Counted from the stretch's first letter, positions 32,094 to 46,016 are shown. The stretch is DNA of 64,000 nucleotides from Pseudomonas serboccidentalis (GCF_028830055.1 NZ_CP101655.1:3514204-3578203); one strand, 5' to 3'. Made by a program: numbers and translations. Notes: generated from the letters alone by a model not told the origin.

Positions 32094-35000
32094 TCAAAGT
32101 CCCTCCAGCTCCGCCATCAGATCATTCAATCGATCCACCTTGTCCTCGGTCATGTCACTGGCCGCCAGGCCCTCAATGTACTCAGCCAGTTCCTGCACTG
32201 TGCTGCACTCGAACATCGCCCGCAGTGGCACGTCGCGTTGCAGGGTTTTCTGCACCCGCGAGGCGATCTGCGTGGCCAGCAGCGAGTGACCGCCCAGCTC
32301 GAAGAAGTTGTCGCGCACACCGACCTTGTCGACCTTGAGCACCTCGGCCCAGATATCGGCCAGGATCAGTTCCAGTTCGTTGCGCGGGGCCAGGTAATCC
32401 TGGCTCTGCAACTGGCCGATCTCCAGCGCTGGCAGGGCGTTGCGGTCGAGTTTGCCGTTGGCGTTATGCGGCAACTGATCCAGCCACAACCAGTGCAGCG
32501 GCACCATGTACTCCGGCAGTTCGGCGCGCAGGCGTTGTTTGATCCGCTCCAGTCGTTCGTTCGGATTCAGGGCCAGATCTGCCGCTACGAGATACCCGAC
32601 CAGATGCTTGCCATTGACGCCCTCCTGCACACCCACCGCCGCATCGCGGACTTCCGGTTGTTCGTGCAGACGCGCTTCGATCTCGCCCAGTTCGATGCGG
32701 TAACCGCGAATCTTCACTTGATGATCGACCCGGCCTACGTACTCCAGCACACCATCACTGCGACGCCGCGCCAGGTCACCGGTGCGATACAGACGCTCGC
32801 CCGGTGCGCCGAACGGATTCGGCACGAACACCGGCGCGGTGCGCAACGGATCACTGACATAACCGCGACCGACGCCAGTGCCGGCCACGCACAACTCACC
32901 CACCGCACCCAACGGCACCAGCTCCAGCGCGCCATCCACCAGATAGAGCAAGTTGTTGTCGGTCGGCGTACCGATCGGCAAGTAGCTGCCGCGGGTCGAG
33001 GCCAGATCGACGCGGAAGAACGCCACGTCATCGGAACACTCCGCCGGACCATAGGCGTTGACCAGACCGATCTGCGGATAACGCTGTAGCCATTGGTGCG
33101 CCAGTTCCGGCGGCATCGCTTCACCGGTCGGCAGCATCCAGCGCAAGCCGTCGAGGCTCAGGCGCTCGGCGGCGAGCATGCCCTGAATCAGCGACGGCAC
33201 GCTCTCCAGCACGGTAATGCCCTGGGCCTGCACGTGCACCAGCAAACCCTGCGGATCGTGGGCGATGGTGTTCGGCACAATGTCCACCCGTGCGCCGAAC
33301 AACGGCGCGGCGAGGAACTGCCAGACCGAAATGTCGAAGCTTTGCGAAGCGGTCTGTGCGACCACATCGGCGTCGCTCAGATCGAGGTACGGACGCTTGC
33401 TCAACTGGTTGTTGAGCATGCCGCGCTGCTCGACCATCACGCCTTTCGGCAGGCCGGTGGAGCCCGAGGTGTAGATCACATACGCCAGGTTGTCCGGGCC
33501 ACTGTAAATGCCCGGGTTCTGCAACGACCTCGCCCGCGCCTGCACCTCTTCCCACACCAACAGCCGTGGGCGGTTGGCGCAGCTGAATTCATCGAGCAAG
33601 GTCTGCGCCTGTTCGCGACAGGCTTGAGTGCACACCAGCAGCGGCGTGCGGCTCAGTTCGATGATGCGTTGCAGACGCTGGCTCGGCAGGCCCGGATCCA
33701 GCGGCAGGTAACCGGCACCGGCCTTGAAACTGCCGATGATCATGCCCAGCAGATCGAGATTACGTTCCGCCAGCAACGCCACCGGTTGATCCATCCGCAC
33801 CCCGGCTGCAACCAGCGCATGAGCGAGGCGGTTGGCGTTGTGGTTCAGCTCGGCATAGCTCAGTTGCTGATCGAGGCAAGTGGCCGCGATGCGTTGCGGA
33901 TGCGCTGCAACCTGCGCTTCGAACAGCGCCACGTAGCTCTGCTCCAGTGGATAATCGTGCGCACTCTGGTTGCAACCGTGCAGCAGGAAGTCCTGCTCCT
34001 CGGCGCCCAGCAGCGGCAGCTCGGCCATGTCGCCATGGAAGCCATCGACCAGCGCCAGCAACAGCCGTTTGAACTCGCCGAGCATGCGTTCGATGGTCGA
34101 TTCGTCGAAGTAGCGCTGGTCATACGACAGATGCAGACCGAGGTCATCGCCCGGGTAGCACACCGCTGTCAGCGGGAAGTTGGTGTGAGTGCGGCCGGAG
34201 TCCGAAGTCGCGTTGAGGCCCTGCGCACGGTCCAGCACCGAGACTTCCACCGGCGCATTTTCAAACACGAACAGGCTGTCGAACAGCGGCTGGCCTTTCG
34301 GCAGTTCGCTCTGTTCCTGGATGTTCACCAGTGGCAGGTATTCGTACTCGCGCAGTTGCATGTTGCTGTCGAGCAGAGCGCTCAGCCACTGGCGCACACT
34401 GGCGCGCTGATCGTCCGCCGGGATCTGCACCCGCAGCGCAATGCTGTTGATGAACAGGCCGACCGTGCGCTGCATCTCCGGCATCTCCACCGGGCGCCCG
34501 GCCACGGTGACGCCGAACAGCACGTCACGATCACCGCTCAAGCGTCGCAGCACCAGCGCCCACGCCGCTTGAGCGAAGGTGTTCACCGTCAATTGATGGG
34601 CCTGGGCCAGTTCACGCAGACGCGCACCCTCCTCGACATTGAGGCGGGTGTAGCGGTCGCCAACGATCATGCCCCCGCTTTCGCCGGCATGTTCACGCAG
34701 GAACGGCCGGTCGCTCGGGATCGGCGTGGTGCGTTCGAAGCCTTGCAGGTTCTGCTGCCACCACTGACGCGCCTCTGCCAGACTCTGGCGTTGCAGCCAG
34801 CCGATGTAATCGCGGTAACGCGGCGGCACGCTCAACTGCGCTTCGCGGCCTTCACCAAGGGCGGTGTAGATCTCGAAGAAATCGTTCATCAGCAACGAGC
34901 GGCACCAGGCATCAATGAGGATGTGATGGTTGCTCATCATGAACCAGTAGCGCGCCGCGCCGACCTTGATCAGACGCAGGTGGAACGGTGCCCGATTGAG

Positions 35001-38000
35001 CAGATCGAAGCCGGCCTCACGCTCGCTTTTGAGCAGCGCTTGCAGCTTCGGTTCTTGCTCGGTTTCGGCAACGGCGCTCCAGTCCAGGTACTCGATCGGC
35101 GTGCGCCCCGGGGTGTGGATCACTTGCAGCATGTCTTCGCCGACGTTCCAGCAGAACGATGCGCGCAACGCTTCATGACGGGCGATCACCGCTTGCCAGG
35201 CCTGGGCAAAACGCTCGGGGTCGAGTTCGCTGTTGATGCGGTAGCGATCCTGCATGTAGTACAGGCCAGTGCCCGGTTCGAGCAAGGTGTGCAGCAACAT
35301 GCCTTCCTGCATCGGCGTCAGCGGATAGACGTCTTCGATGTGCGCCGCCGGCACCGGCAACGCGTCGAGTTGCGCCTGGGTCAGTTTCGCCAGCGGGAAG
35401 TCCGACGGCGTCAGACCGCCTGCCTCATCTTGCAGGCAATGGGCGATCAGGCTTTGCAGTTCGCCGAGGTAGGCGTCGGCCAGATCATTGATGGTTTGCG
35501 CGTCATAACGCTCGGCGCTGAAGGTCCAGCGCAACAGCAGTTCACCGCCATACACCTGACTGTCGATGCTCAACTCGTTGGGCAGCGGTGCGTGCGGATC
35601 GTGGGCAGCACCGACCGCTTCGTCCAGCGGACGGAACAGCGCATCGCTGCCGAAACTCTGGTCGAACTGGCCGAGGTAGTTGAAGGTCACCGGTGCATCC
35701 GGCAACGCCGCCATGCTGCGCTGGCTGAGGTCGTCGGCCAGATAACGCAGCACGCCATAGCCCAGGCCTTTGTGCGGCACGCCGCGCAGTTGCTCCTTGA
35801 TCGCCTTGATCGAAGCGCCCTGCCCGGCCGCCTCTTCGATGTTGTGCGGGGTCAGGCGTAACGGATAAGCGCTGGTGAACCAGCCGACGGTGCGGGTCAG
35901 GTCGATCTCGTCGAACAGGGTTTCGCGGCCGTGGCCTTCCAGTTGAATCAGCGCCGACGGCTGCCCGCTCCAGCGGCACAAGACGCGGGCCAGTGCGGTC
36001 AGCAACAGGTCGTTGACCTGCGTGCGATAGGCGCGCGGTGCCTGTTGCAACAGCTGCTGAGTGCGCTCGGCATCAAGGCGCACGCTGACGGTTTGCGCGT
36101 GCCGGTTCTGCCGTCCGCCTTGCGGGTTTTCGCACGGCAACTCGGCGTTCGGCCCGGCCAGTTGCGTCTGCCACCAGTTCAGTTCTTCACGCAGGGACTC
36201 GCTGCCGGCGTAGGCCTGCAAGCGTGCTGCCCAGTCCTTGAAGGCACTGGTTTTCGCCGGTAGCTTCACCGCCTGTTCGGCGTCGAGTTGGCGATACACG
36301 GTTTGCAGATCATCGAGCAGCACGCGCCACGACACACCATCGACCACCAAGTGATGGATCGCGATGAACAGCCGTTGCTGCCCTTGCGGCCCATCCACCA
36401 GCAACGCGCGCAATAGCGGACCGTGTTGCAGATCGAGGCTGCGCTGGGCATCGGCGAACAGCGCTTGGCACTTGTCCATCGCTGCCACCCGTACTTGCCA
36501 CAGTACCTCGGCATCGGACACCGGTTGATGCGTTGCCCGCCACTGATCATTGGTCTGCATGAAGCGCAAACGCAGTGCGTCGTGCTGCTCGATCACCGCC
36601 AGCAGCGCCTGCTCCAGACGATGGGGTTCCAGCGCCACGCTCGGCTCCAGCAACAGGGCCTGGTTCCAGTGCTGACGCTCCGGGATTTCAGTGTCGAAGA
36701 ACCAGTGCTGGATCGGCGTCAGCGCCGACTCACCGCTGAGCAGCCCCTGTTCGGCAGTCACTTGCTCGCTGCGGCTGGCGACCCCGGCGAGGGTCTGCAC
36801 GGTCTGATGCAGGAACAGGTCCCGCGGGCTGAAATGGATGCCTTGCTGCCGCGCCCGGCTGACCACTTGAATCGACAGAATCGAGTCGCCACCGAGTTCG
36901 AAGAAGTTGTCGTTGAGGCCGACCTGCTTGACGTTGAGCACTTCGCACCAGATCTGCGCCAGGGTCTGCTCCAGTTCGTTGCTCGGGGCGACGTAGTCCT
37001 GACGATTGAGCTCAGGGTCCGGCGCCGGCAAGGCGCGGCGGTCGAGTTTGCCGTTGGCGGTCAGCGGCATGCTCGCCAGCAGGATCAGGTGCGTCGGCAC
37101 CATGTAGTCCGGCAGTTGTGCCTTGAGGTGCGACTTCAGCGCTTCGCGCAGTTCAGCCTGTTTGGCTTCGCCTTGCTCGGCGACTTCAGTGACCAGATAA
37201 CCAACCAGTTGCTTGCCGCTCGGCGCATCCAGCGCCAGCACCACCGCTTCACGAATCGAAGCGTGATCCAGCAGACGGCTTTCGATCTCGCCCAACTCGA
37301 TACGGAAACCGCGAATCTTCACCTGATGGTCGATCCGCCCAAGGTATTCCACCAAACCATCGGCACGCTGGCGCACCAGGTCGCCGGTGCGGTACATGCG
37401 TGCGCCATCGGCGGCAAACGGGTCAGCCACAAAACGCTCGGCGCTGATGCCCGGACGGTCGTGGTACCCCTGCGCCAGACCCGCGCCGCCGATGAACAAT
37501 TCCCCGGTCGCACCTTGTGGCACCAGCGCCAGATCGGCGTCGAGAATATAGGCCACGCGATCACCGATCACACTGCCGATCGGCACGCTGCCGGCGCCCT
37601 CTTCCAGCACTTGCGGGGCCAGACTGGCGAGTGGCATGACCACGGTTTCGGTCGGGCCGTAGGCGTTGAAAAACAGGCTCGGCTGGAACGCGGCGCGAAT
37701 CCGCTGCAGGTGTTCGCCGGTCAGCGCTTCGCCGCCGGTGATGATCATCCGCACCGGCAGCATCTCGTGTTGCGTGGCGAGGAACTGCGCCAACTGGCTG
37801 CCGTAGCTCGGGGTGAAACCGAGCACGTTGATCCGGTGGGTGCGGATCAAACCGCAGATTTCTTCCGCGTCCCACTGCCCTTGCGCCCGCAGCACCACCT
37901 GCGCGCCACTGAGCAGCGGCACCAGCAGCCGCTCGGTGGCGGCGTCGAAGTTGATCGAATAGAAGTGCAGTTCGCAGTCGTCGGCACGCATGCCGAACCG

Positions 38001-41000
38001 CGCGATCACCGCTTGGCAATGCATGGCGATTTCACCGTGGGACACCACCACGCCTTTCGGCTTGCCGGTGGAACCCGAGGTGTAAATCAGATAAGCCTGA
38101 TGCTGCGGCAGGCTGATGAACGGCAGCTCGCTGGCCGGGTAATCGACCAGCGCCGCGCGGTCTTCTTCCAGGCACCAGCGCGCTACGCTCGGCGGCAGAT
38201 CGCCAAGGGCCTTGAACATCGCCCGATCGCTGAGCAGCAGGCCGATGCGGCTGTCTTCGATCATGTAGTGCAAACGGTCGAGCGGGTATTCCGGGTCCAG
38301 CGGCACATAGGCGCCGCCGGCCTTGAGAATCGCCAGCAGGCCGATGACCATTTCCAGCGAGCGCTCCAGCGCCAGACCGACCCGCACTTGCGGGCCGACG
38401 CCACGCTCGCGCAGAACCCAGGCCAGGCGATTGGCGCGGGCGTCGAGTTCGGCGTAGCTCAGGGTCTGTCCGGCGAATGTCAGGGCCGGCGCATCTTTGC
38501 GGACCAGCGCCTGCTCGGCGAACAGGTGATGGATGCACTGGTCGAGACGATGCTCGCCCGGCTCGACACCAAGGCTGTCGAGCAGTCGCTGTTGCTCCGG
38601 CACAGCGAGCAGCGGCAGTTGGCTCAGACGCTGCTGCGGATCGGCGATCAACGCTTCCAGCAGGTTGCGCCAATGCTGGGCCATGCGCGCGATGGTCGGC
38701 TCGTCGAACAGGTCGGTGCTGTACGTCAGGCAGCAGCCGAGGCGATGGTCGAGGTCGGTGACTTCCAGATTGAGGTCGAACTTGGTCGCCCGCGCATCGT
38801 TGGCCAAGTACTCGACGGTCATGCCGGCGAGGGTGCGGCTCTGCTGGAATTCCCAGCGCTGCACGTTGCACATCACCTGGAACAGCGGGTTGTAAGCGGC
38901 ACTGCGTGGTGGCTGCAGGGCTTCAACCAGATGATCGAACGGCAGGTCCTGGTGCGACTGGCCTTCGATCACGGTGTGGCGCACCTGCTCGAACAACTCA
39001 CCGACCGACATCTGGCCGTCGAGCTGGCAACGCAGCACCTGGGTGTTGAGGAAGGCGCCGATCAGCCCTTCGCTTTCCGGGCGGATACGGTTGGCCACCG
39101 GTGCGCCGATGCGCAGGTCGGTCTGGCCGCTGTAGCGGTAGAGCAAGGTGGCGAGCGCGGCGGTCATGGTCATGAACAGGGTCAGACCGTTTTGCGCGTT
39201 GAACGCACGGACGCGGGCAGCGAGGTCATCACTGAGATCGAAACGAAACAGTTCGCCCTGGTGGCTTTGCACCGGCGGACGCGGCCGGTCACCGGGCAGT
39301 TCCAGCAACGGATGTTCGCGCCCCAGTTGCGCGGTCCAGTAGTCGAGTTGGCGCTGACGTTCACCGGATTCCAGCCAGTTGCGCTGCCAGACGCTGTAGT
39401 CGAGGTACTGCACCGGCAGCGGCTCCAGCGGTGAGTCGCGGTCATCGACGAACGCTTCGTACAGCGCGCTGAGTTCGCGGGCGAAGATGTCCATCGCCCA
39501 GCCTTCGGTGACGATGTGGTGCAGGGTCAGGACAAAGTAATGTTCGTCCTCGGCAGTCTTCACCAGACAGGCGCGCAGCAACGGCCCGGTTTCCAGATCG
39601 AACGGCAGGTGCGCTTCGGCGTCGGCCAGTTGCTGAACCTTTTGCTCGCGTATATCCGCAGCGAATGTCGAGAAATCCTTCCAGTCCATGCGCACACCCG
39701 TCTCGGCATGCACCTGCTGCCGGGCCACGCCGTCGATGCTCGGGAAGGTGGTGCGCAGGGTTTCGTGGCGCAGGATCAGCGCCTGCAAGGCCGCCTCGAA
39801 ACGCTCGACATGCAACACGCCACGCAGGCGCGCCATGCCGCCGACGTTGTACGCCGGGCTGTCCGGTTCCATCTGCCAGAGGAACCACATGCGTTGCTGC
39901 GAATAGGACAGCGGCACGGGTTGGCTGCGGTCGACTTTTGCAATCGGTGGCTGCTGGTTGGTCTTGCCGCTGGCCTGGATCAGTCGGATCTGCTCGGCGA
40001 AATCACCCAGTTCGCTGTGTTCGAACAAGGCGCGCAGCGGCAGCTCGACGTCGCAGGCCTGACGGCTGCGCGAGATGATTTGCGTGGCCAGCAGCGAGTG
40101 CCCGCCGAGGGCGAAGAAATCGTCGCGCAGACCGACCTGCGCCAGGCCCAGCACTTCACACCAGATCGCGGCGATCTGTTGTTCCAGCTCGGTGACCGGC
40201 TCGACGTGTTTGCGTACTTGCCACTGTGGTTCAGGCAACGCACGGCGATCAAGTTTGCCGCTCGGGCTCAGGGGCATTTGTTCCAGACGCATCAATTGCG
40301 CCGGGACCATGTATTCCGGCAGCGCGGCGGCCAGGGCGATTTTCAGTCGGGCGATTTGCACGTCCTGATCTTCGCTGGCATCCAACGCGGTGAAGTAACC
40401 GATCAACTGCGCACCGGCCGCGGTTTCACGCACCAGCACCACGGCTTGGGCGACGCCTTCCTGGGCCAGCAGACGCGCTTCGATTTCTTCCGGTTCAACG
40501 CGAAAGCCACGCAGCTTGACCTGCTGATCGAGACGACCGAGGTATTCGAGCACACCGTCCGAGGTCCAACGCGCACGGTCACCAGTGCGGTACAACCGTG
40601 CGCCCTGCTCGCCCAGTGGATCGACCACGAAACGCGCGGCGGTCAACGCCGGACGGCCAAGGTAGCCGCGAGCGAGGCCGAGGCCGCTGATGCACAATTC
40701 ACCCGGCACACCGGCCGGCACGGGATTGAGATCGGCGTCGAGGACGCGGCAGATCACGTTGCCCAGCGGCCGGCCAATCGGCGAACGTTCGCCGTCGGCG
40801 CTGGTGCAGTGCCAGTGGGTGACGTTGATCGCGGTTTCGGTCGGGCCGTAACGGTTGTGCAACTGCACCGCCGGCAGTTGCGCCAGCACGCGGTTGCGCA
40901 GCTCCGCCGGCAGCGCTTCGCCACCGGAGAACAGCCGACGCAGGCTGGTGCATTCGGCGCTCAGCGGTTCGTCGATAAACAGCGAAAGCAGCGGTGGCAC

Positions 41001-44000
41001 AAAATGCAGCGTGGTCACCCCGTATGCCTGCACCAACTGGGCGATGCGATGCGGATCGCGGTGCTCGCCCGGCGCGGCAATCAGCAGGCGTGCACCCGTG
41101 ATCAACGGCCAGAAGCATTCCCACACCGACACGTCGAAACTGATCGGCGCCTTTTGCATCAGCACGTCGGTTTCATCGAGGCCGTAGGTGTTCTGCATCC
41201 ACTGCAGCCGTTCGGCCAGCGCCGCATGGGTGTTGCCGACACCTTTCGGCTGGCCGGTGGAACCCGAGGTGTAAATAACGTAGGCGAGGTTGTCGCCATG
41301 CAGGTGCAGGCCGGGCGCCTGGCTCGGCCAGTTCTCCAGGTGCAGCGCATCCATGGCGATCACACTGACGCCGTCGCTGGCCGGCAGTCGATCAAGCAAC
41401 GCGGTCTGGGTCAGCAGCAGTTCGACACCGCTGTCGCTGAGCATGTAGGCCAGACGGTCGGCCGGATAATCCGGGTCCAGCGGCACATAGGCACCGCCGG
41501 CCTTGATGATCGCCAGCAGGCCGATCAGCAGTTGCGGCGAACGCTCGGCAGCAATCGCCACACACACATCCGGGCCGACGCCCTTGTCGCGCAGGTAGTG
41601 CGCGAGGCGGTTGGCCTGGGCGTGCAGTTCGGCGAAGTCGAGGCTGCCGCCGTCCCACACCAGCGCGGTGCGTTCAGGAGTCTGGCGCGCCTGTTCGTTG
41701 AGCAGTTCCGGCAGCCATTGCTGCGCTGGCGTGCACGGCGCGACGCTCCATGCCTGGTGCTGCTCGTGCTCGCACGGGGTCAGCAATGGCAGGTCGCCGA
41801 TCGCCTGTTGCGGTTGTTCGCAGACGGCGCGCAGCAGGTTGCTGAAGTGTTCGGCCAGTCGCTCGATAGTTGCCGCTTCGAACAATTCATCGGCGTAGTC
41901 GAAGGACAGGGTCAGGCGCCCGTTGCGATCTTCTTCGCTGTGCAGTTGCAGGTCGAACTTGGCCTCGCGGCTGTGCCAAGGCAGTTCTTCGGCGAGCAAC
42001 CCGGGCAGGCGCTTGAGCGCACTCAAGTCGCGTTGCTGGTGGTTGAACATGACCTGGAACAGCCCCTGCTCGCGGGCCTGCGGGAAGGCTTCGAGCAGTT
42101 GTTCAAAAGGCAGATCCTGATGGGCTTGAGCGCCGAGCGTGGCCTCGCGGGTCTGCACCAGCAGCTCGACAAACGACAGCCGCGAATCGACCTCGGCACG
42201 CAGCACCTGGGTGTTGATGAAGAAGCCGATCAGACCCTGGGTTTCCAGGCGCGGACGGTTGGCATTGGGCACGCCGATGCGAATGTCGCGCTGACCGCTG
42301 TAGCGATGCAGCAGGCTCTGGAAGGCCGAGAGTAACAATATGAACGGCGTCGATTGATGAGCCTGGGCGGTCTGCTTGATCGCATCGCTGAGGCTGACAC
42401 CGAGGCGCACGCTGTGGCGGGCGGCGCTGTGCACTTGTCTGGTCGAGCGCGGGTGGTCGGTGGCCAGTTCCAGCACCGGATGTTCGTCGCCCAACTGCGC
42501 TTTCCAGTACGCCAGTTGCCGCTCGCCCTCGCCTTGCGCCAGCCATTGGCGCTGCCAGCTGCCGTAGTCGGCGTATTGGGTCGGCAGCGGCGCAAGGTCG
42601 GCGCGCTGGCCCTGGGATGCAGCGGCGTACAGGCGCGAGAACTCGTCGATCAGCACGTTTAGCGACCAGCCGTCGGCGATGATGTGGTGCAGCGTTACCA
42701 GCAACTGGTGATCTTCGTCGTCGAGACGCACCAGCGTCACCCACAGCAGCGGGCCGTTCTGCAGATCGAACTGGCTGCGCGCTTGGTCTTCGCGGATCTG
42801 TTGCGCGCGGGCTTCACGCTCGTACGCTGGCAGGTCGCTGATGTCGATCAGTTGCAGATTGAATTCAGTCGCCGTATCGACGTGTTGCAGCGCCACGCCG
42901 TCGCGTTCGAAGAAGCGCGTACGCAGCGATTCGTGGCGCTCGATCAGTTGCTGGAAGCTGGCGCGCAGCGCATCTTCGTCCAGCTCGCCACGCAGACGCA
43001 GGGCGCCGGGAATGTTGTAGGCGCTGCTTTGCGGGTCGAGTTGCCAGGTGATCCACAGACGGTTTTGCGCCAGCGATTGCGGCAGCGCTTCGGTGCGCGA
43101 CAACACGCTGATTTCGCCTTGGGCGCTACCACCGTCCTGCTGCTGTTGCGCAACGGCAGCGGCGAACGCAGCCAGGGTCGGAGCCTCGAACAACAGACGC
43201 AGGTTCAGCTCCAGTGCCAGCGCTTCACGCACCCGGGCAATCACTTGCGTGGCGGCAATCGAGTTGCCGCCGAGCAGGAAGAAGTGGTCGTCAGCGTTGA
43301 CGTGCTTGACGTTGAGTTGCTCGGCCCAGATCGTGCCGATCAGCGCTTCCAGTTCAGACGCCGAGGCGCCCGTGTTTTCAGTGGCTGCGCTGGCGGACGG
43401 GAACACCGCGTAGCTGTCGAGGCTGCCATCGGCCAGACGATTGCGGCAGGCGGAACGTTGCAGCTTGCCGCTGGAGGTCTTCGGCAAGGCCCCCGGATTG
43501 AGCAGCACCACCACGCTCGGCGCCTCTTGATACGCCTCGGCCACCGCCTGGCGAATGGCTTTGATCAGCGCTTCGGGCGGCAGGATTTTCTGTACGCTGC
43601 GGCTGATTTCCGCCGCAATGCCGATGCCTTCTTCGCCGTCCTGAGAGACCGCGAATGCCGCGACCCGGCCCTTGCGCACCACTTCCACTTCGCGCTCGAC
43701 GGTTTGCTCGATGTCCTGCGGATACAGGTTGTGGCCGCGCACGATGAGCATGTCTTTCAAGCGCCCGGTGATGAACAGTTCGCCGTCGCGGATGAACCCC
43801 AGATCGCCCGTGCGCAGCCAGGTCTGGCCGGCGTGCTGGACGAAGGTCCTGGCGCTGGCTTCAGGATTGCGCCAGTAGCCATGGGCGATGCTCGGCCCGG
43901 CGGCCCAGACTTCGCCGATGAGATTGTCAGCCAGTTCTTTGAGCGTGACCGGATCGGCGATCAGTACCGCGTGCTCCGGCTGACTGATGCCGCAACTCAT

Positions 44001-45092
44001 GATCGGGCTGCCGTCGCCCGGTTCGGCGCGGTTTTGCGCCAGCGCCTGATCGTCCACGCGCAGCGCTGGAATGCCGGTGCCACGCGGTGTGCCGGCAACG
44101 AACAGCGTCGCTTCGGCCAGACCATAGGACGCCATGAAGCTGTCTTCACTGAAGCCGCACGCGGTAAATTTTTCGGCGAAGCGCTCAAGGGTGTCGAGAC
44201 GGATCGGTTCCGAGCCGGAATAGGCCACCCGCCAGCGGCTCAGGTCGAGACGCTCCAGCGCCGAATCGCTAACGCGTTCGCTGCACAGACGGTAGGCGAA
44301 ATCCGGGCCGCCGCTGATGGTGCCGCCGTATTGGCTGATCGCTTCGAGCCAGCGCAACGGGCGACCGAGGAAGTACGCCGGCGACATCAGGATGCACGGC
44401 ACGCCGCTGAAGATCGGTTGCAACAGACCACCGATCAGGCCCATGTCGTGGTACAGCGGCAGCCAACTGACGATCACGTCGTCAGGATTCACATCGATGC
44501 CGAAGCCGTGGCGAATCAACAACTCGTTGGCCACCAGATTGCCGTGGCTGACCTGCACGCCTTTGGGCAGCGCCGTGGAACCGGAGGTGTATTGCAGGAA
44601 GGCGATGTGCTCTGGCGGCAGGTTCGGCTCAACCCAGTTCTCGGCCAGTGCGCTGTCGAGCGTATCGACGCACAGCAACGGCGGCGCCCCCTCGATTTGC
44701 TGCAAGGCATCGCGCTGGTCGGCGCTGGTCAACAGCAGACGCGGTTCGGCGTCGGCAATGATCGACAGCAGGCGTTCCTGATGATGACGACGGGTGGACT
44801 CCGGCGGATAGGCCGGCACCGCGATCACCCCGGCGTACAGACAACCGAAGAACGCCGCGACGTAATCCGGGCCGCTGGGGAACAGCAACACCGCACGATC
44901 GCCGAATTCGGCTTCAGCCTGCAATGCGGCCGCGATGCTGCGGGCGCGCTGATCGAGTTCGCGATAGCTCAGTACCACAGCCTGCTCTGGGTTTTCGGCG
45001 AGAAAACGCAAGGCCAGTTGATCCGGGGTCAGGGCCGCGCGGCGCTGGAGGGCTTGGACCAGGGTGCTGGGGAGTTCGAACGCGTCGGTCAT
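32094..45092 (-). CDS. pvdL: Pyoverdine chromophore non-ribosomal peptide synthetase PvdL
   Basis: A 4332-aa synthetase. Domain order by landmark: acyl-CoA-ligase-like domain (about 1-560, [11 protein letters not shown] near 168), carrier protein (GGNS near 609), C (HHIIADGW near 801), A ([11 protein letters not shown] near 1271), T (GGHS near 1664), C (HHIVTEGW near 1859), A ([11 protein letters not shown] near 2336), T (GGDS near 2734), epimerase (HHLVVDG near 2912), C (HHILIDAW near 3387), A ([11 protein letters not shown] near 3871), T (GGHS near 4264). There is no thioesterase. This is the PvdL layout for acyl-L-Glu, D-Tyr, L-Dab. The third A domain reads DIWELTADD(K), the diaminobutyrate code; the first reads D-V-W-H-F-G-R-I-N by eye. 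The length is close to the P. aeruginosa protein. Confidence 0.97.
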   Translation of the reverse strand: MTDAFELPSTLVQALQRRAALTPDQLALRFLAENPEQAVVLSYRELDQRARSIAAALQAEAEFGDRAVLLFPSGPDYVAAFFGCLYAGVIAVPAYPPESTRRHHQERLLSIIADAEPRLLLTSADQRDALQQIEGAPPLLCVDTLDSALAENWVEPNLPPEHIAFLQYTSGSTALPKGVQVSHGNLVANELLIRHGFGIDVNPDDVIVSWLPLYHDMGLIGGLLQPIFSGVPCILMSPAYFLGRPLRWLEAISQYGGTISGGPDFAYRLCSERVSDSALERLDLSRWRVAYSGSEPIRLDTLERFAEKFTACGFSEDSFMASYGLAEATLFVAGTPRGTGIPALRVDDQALAQNRAEPGDGSPIMSCGISQPEHAVLIADPVTLKELADNLIGEVWAAGPSIAHGYWRNPEASARTFVQHAGQTWLRTGDLGFIRDGELFITGRLKDMLIVRGHNLYPQDIEQTVEREVEVVRKGRVAAFAVSQDGEEGIGIAAEISRSVQKILPPEALIKAIRQAVAEAYQEAPSVVVLLNPGALPKTSSGKLQRSACRNRLADGSLDSYAVFPSASAATENTGASASELEALIGTIWAEQLNVKHVNADDHFFLLGGNSIAATQVIARVREALALELNLRLLFEAPTLAAFAAAVAQQQQDGGSAQGEISVLSRTEALPQSLAQNRLWITWQLDPQSSAYNIPGALRLRGELDEDALRASFQQLIERHESLRTRFFERDGVALQHVDTATEFNLQLIDISDLPAYEREARAQQIREDQARSQFDLQNGPLLWVTLVRLDDEDHQLLVTLHHIIADGWSLNVLIDEFSRLYAAASQGQRADLAPLPTQYADYGSWQRQWLAQGEGERQLAYWKAQLGDEHPVLELATDHPRSTRQVHSAARHSVRLGVSLSDAIKQTAQAHQSTPFILLLSAFQSLLHRYSGQRDIRIGVPNANRPRLETQGLIGFFINTQVLRAEVDSRLSFVELLVQTREATLGAQAHQDLPFEQLLEAFPQAREQGLFQVMFNHQQRDLSALKRLPGLLAEELPWHSREAKFDLQLHSEEDRNGRLTLSFDYADELFEAATIERLAEHFSNLLRAVCEQPQQAIGDLPLLTPCEHEQHQAWSVAPCTPAQQWLPELLNEQARQTPERTALVWDGGSLDFAELHAQANRLAHYLRDKGVGPDVCVAIAAERSPQLLIGLLAIIKAGGAYVPLDPDYPADRLAYMLSDSGVELLLTQTALLDRLPASDGVSVIAMDALHLENWPSQAPGLHLHGDNLAYVIYTSGSTGQPKGVGNTHAALAERLQWMQNTYGLDETDVLMQKAPISFDVSVWECFWPLITGARLLIAAPGEHRDPHRIAQLVQAYGVTTLHFVPPLLSLFIDEPLSAECTSLRRLFSGGEALPAELRNRVLAQLPAVQLHNRYGPTETAINVTHWHCTSADGERSPIGRPLGNVICRVLDADLNPVPAGVPGELCISGLGLARGYLGRPALTAARFVVDPLGEQGARLYRTGDRARWTSDGVLEYLGRLDQQVKLRGFRVEPEEIEARLLAQEGVAQAVVLVRETAAGAQLIGYFTALDASEDQDVQIARLKIALAAALPEYMVPAQLMRLEQMPLSPSGKLDRRALPEPQWQVRKHVEPVTELEQQIAAIWCEVLGLAQVGLRDDFFALGGHSLLATQIISRSRQACDVELPLRALFEHSELGDFAEQIRLIQASGKTNQQPPIAKVDRSQPVPLSYSQQRMWFLWQMEPDSPAYNVGGMARLRGVLHVERFEAALQALILRHETLRTTFPSIDGVARQQVHAETGVRMDWKDFSTFAADIREQKVQQLADAEAHLPFDLETGPLLRACLVKTAEDEHYFVLTLHHIVTEGWAMDIFARELSALYEAFVDDRDSPLEPLPVQYLDYSVWQRNWLESGERQRQLDYWTAQLGREHPLLELPGDRPRPPVQSHQGELFRFDLSDDLAARVRAFNAQNGLTLFMTMTAALATLLYRYSGQTDLRIGAPVANRIRPESEGLIGAFLNTQVLRCQLDGQMSVGELFEQVRHTVIEGQSHQDLPFDHLVEALQPPRSAAYNPLFQVMCNVQRWEFQQSRTLAGMTVEYLANDARATKFDLNLEVTDLDHRLGCCLTYSTDLFDEPTIARMAQHWRNLLEALIADPQQRLSQLPLLAVPEQQRLLDSLGVEPGEHRLDQCIHHLFAEQALVRKDAPALTFAGQTLSYAELDARANRLAWVLRERGVGPQVRVGLALERSLEMVIGLLAILKAGGAYVPLDPEYPLDRLHYMIEDSRIGLLLSDRAMFKALGDLPPSVARWCLEEDRAALVDYPASELPFISLPQHQAYLIYTSGSTGKPKGVVVSHGEIAMHCQAVIARFGMRADDCELHFYSINFDAATERLLVPLLSGAQVVLRAQGQWDAEEICGLIRTHRINVLGFTPSYGSQLAQFLATQHEMLPVRMIITGGEALTGEHLQRIRAAFQPSLFFNAYGPTETVVMPLASLAPQVLEEGAGSVPIGSVIGDRVAYILDADLALVPQGATGELFIGGAGLAQGYHDRPGISAERFVADPFAADGARMYRTGDLVRQRADGLVEYLGRIDHQVKIRGFRIELGEIESRLLDHASIREAVVLALDAPSGKQLVGYLVTEVAEQGEAKQAELREALKSHLKAQLPDYMVPTHLILLASMPLTANGKLDRRALPAPDPELNRQDYVAPSNELEQTLAQIWCEVLNVKQVGLNDNFFELGGDSILSIQVVSRARQQGIHFSPRDLFLHQTVQTLAGVASRSEQVTAEQGLLSGESALTPIQHWFFDTEIPERQHWNQALLLEPSVALEPHRLEQALLAVIEQHDALRLRFMQTNDQWRATHQPVSDAEVLWQVRVAAMDKCQALFADAQRSLDLQHGPLLRALLVDGPQGQQRLFIAIHHLVVDGVSWRVLLDDLQTVYRQLDAEQAVKLPAKTSAFKDWAARLQAYAGSESLREELNWWQTQLAGPNAELPCENPQGGRQNRHAQTVSVRLDAERTQQLLQQAPRAYRTQVNDLLLTALARVLCRWSGQPSALIQLEGHGRETLFDEIDLTRTVGWFTSAYPLRLTPHNIEEAAGQGASIKAIKEQLRGVPHKGLGYGVLRYLADDLSQRSMAALPDAPVTFNYLGQFDQSFGSDALFRPLDEAVGAAHDPHAPLPNELSIDSQVYGGELLLRWTFSAERYDAQTINDLADAYLGELQSLIAHCLQDEAGGLTPSDFPLAKLTQAQLDALPVPAAHIEDVYPLTPMQEGMLLHTLLEPGTGLYYMQDRYRINSELDPERFAQAWQAVIARHEALRASFCWNVGEDMLQVIHTPGRTPIEYLDWSAVAETEQEPKLQALLKSEREAGFDLLNRAPFHLRLIKVGAARYWFMMSNHHILIDAWCRSLLMNDFFEIYTALGEGREAQLSVPPRYRDYIGWLQRQSLAEARQWWQQNLQGFERTTPIPSDRPFLREHAGESGGMIVGDRYTRLNVEEGARLRELAQAHQLTVNTFAQAAWALVLRRLSGDRDVLFGVTVAGRPVEMPEMQRTVGLFINSIALRVQIPADDQRASVRQWLSALLDSNMQLREYEYLPLVNIQEQSELPKGQPLFDSLFVFENAPVEVSVLDRAQGLNATSDSGRTHTNFPLTAVCYPGDDLGLHLSYDQRYFDESTIERMLGEFKRLLLALVDGFHGDMAELPLLGAEEQDFLLHGCNQSAHDYPLEQSYVALFEAQVAAHPQRIAATCLDQQLSYAELNHNANRLAHALVAAGVRMDQPVALLAERNLDLLGMIIGSFKAGAGYLPLDPGLPSQRLQRIIELSRTPLLVCTQACREQAQTLLDEFSCANRPRLLVWEEVQARARSLQNPGIYSGPDNLAYVIYTSGSTGLPKGVMVEQRGMLNNQLSKRPYLDLSDADVVAQTASQSFDISVWQFLAAPLFGARVDIVPNTIAHDPQGLLVHVQAQGITVLESVPSLIQGMLAAERLSLDGLRWMLPTGEAMPPELAHQWLQRYPQIGLVNAYGPAECSDDVAFFRVDLASTRGSYLPIGTPTDNNLLYLVDGALELVPLGAVGELCVAGTGVGRGYVSDPLRTAPVFVPNPFGAPGERLYRTGDLARRRSDGVLEYVGRVDHQVKIRGYRIELGEIEARLHEQPEVRDAAVGVQEGVNGKHLVGYLVAADLALNPNERLERIKQRLRAELPEYMVPLHWLWLDQLPHNANGKLDRNALPALEIGQLQSQDYLAPRNELELILADIWAEVLKVDKVGVRDNFFELGGHSLLATQIASRVQKTLQRDVPLRAMFECSTVQELAEYIEGLAASDMTEDKVDRLNDLMAELEGL

Positions 45093-45245
45093 GAGGTTTC
45101 CTGCCTGAATTCGGCTTGCTAATGGAATCGGTTTGCTGCGTCACGCCCATCAGGGGGCATGCAGGGCGCGGTCTGTGCCGACCGCGCGAGGCTTCGGAAT
45201 GCTGTCTGGCCGGGGCTGTGTACCCGGAACCATTCACCAATGAGA

Positions 45246-45269
45246 ACGGATGACGTCTGGAAATAATTA
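45246..45269 (-). promoter_or_regulatory. pvdL: Probable PvdS IS box of pvdL (TAATT variant)
   Basis: On the minus strand TAATT-N16-CGT with exact spacing, about 154 nt before the pvdL ATG. It differs from the consensus TAAAT at one position. Confidence 0.65.
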
Positions 45270-45364
45270 GTCGGCAGGCTGGATCGCCAACGGGGGCAGG
45301 CGTGTGGCGGTGTGTCGCAGTTCTCGCTTCGCACCTTTACGGAGCATTACTTCTCTTTCTCAAT

Positions 45365-45383
45365 TGACAATCATTATCATTCA
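45365..45383 (+). promoter_or_regulatory. pvdS: Fur box upstream of pvdS
   Basis: TGACAATCATTATCATTCA matches the 19-bp Fur consensus (GATAATGATAATCATTATC) well on the hexamer scale, with the core AATCATTATCATT. It lies about 80 bp before the pvdS start, as expected for Fur-repressed pvdS. Confidence 0.87.
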
Positions 45384-45461
45384 ACATAATTTGTCGCTCG
45401 ATGTGTAGGACGACCCCTCCCCCAGGCGTCCCACTAACCTATTGGCAGCAAGGTGATTTCC

Positions 45462-46016
45462 ATGACGGAACAAGTATCCACAAGCAGGTGCGATTCACCG
45501 CTACTTCAGGCCTTCGTCGACAATCGACTGATTCTGGTGAAGATTGCCGCGCGCATTACCGGCTGCCGTTCGCGCGCCGAAGACGTGGTGCAGGATGCGT
45601 TCTTCCGGTTGCAGTCGGCCCCACCGATCACCTCGTCGATCAAGGCGCAATTGAGTTACCTGTTCCAGATCGTGCGCAACCTCGCCATCGATCACTACCG
45701 CAAACAGGCGCTGGAACAGAAATACTCGGGCCCCGAGGAGGAAGGGTTGAACGTGGTCATTCAGGGCGCTTCGCCGGAAACCTCGCACATCAACTTCTCG
45801 ACGCTGGAACACATCGCCGACGCGCTGACCGAACTGCCGAGCCGCACCCGCTACGCCTTCGAGATGTATCGCCTGCATGGCGTGCCGCAGAAAGACATCG
45901 CCAAGGAGCTGGGCGTCTCGCCGACCCTGGTCAACTTCATGATTCGCGATGCGCTGGTGCACTGCCGCAAGGTGTCGGGCAGCCGTGGGGATGCGGCATC
46001 GATGGGTCGTCGTTAA
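45462..46016 (+). CDS. pvdS: Iron-starvation ECF sigma factor PvdS
   Basis: A 184-aa ECF sigma factor almost identical over long stretches to P. aeruginosa PvdS as I recall it: LLQAFVDNR-ILVKIAARIT, AEDVVQDAFFRLQSAP (region 2), SYLFQIVRNLAIDHYRKQAL, and region 4 RTRYAFEMYRLHGVPQKDIA. It directs RNA polymerase to IS-box promoters of pyoverdine genes; four such boxes lie in this window. The ATG at 45462 has AAGGTGA just upstream and is preferred to the GTG at 45453. A Fur box lies in its promoter. Confidence 0.96.
   Translation: MTEQVSTSRCDSPLLQAFVDNRLILVKIAARITGCRSRAEDVVQDAFFRLQSAPPITSSIKAQLSYLFQIVRNLAIDHYRKQALEQKYSGPEEEGLNVVIQGASPETSHINFSTLEHIADALTELPSRTRYAFEMYRLHGVPQKDIAKELGVSPTLVNFMIRDALVHCRKVSGSRGDAASMGRR

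Larger units (their letters stand above)
45093..45461. other. Divergent control region of pvdL and pvdS
   Basis: No gene in these 369 bp. They hold an IS-box-like element reading towards pvdL (45246-45269) and a Fur box reading over the pvdS promoter (45365-45383). This is the switch point of the pyoverdine regulon. Confidence 0.75.

Noticed and set aside
33093..45122. Four long open frames antisense to pvdL (33093-35861, 36423-39434, 39516-42335, 42684-45122)
   Set aside because: They read opposite a well-supported NRPS in high-GC sequence, have no recognisable domains and are rich in Arg, Gln and His, as expected of frame shadows.
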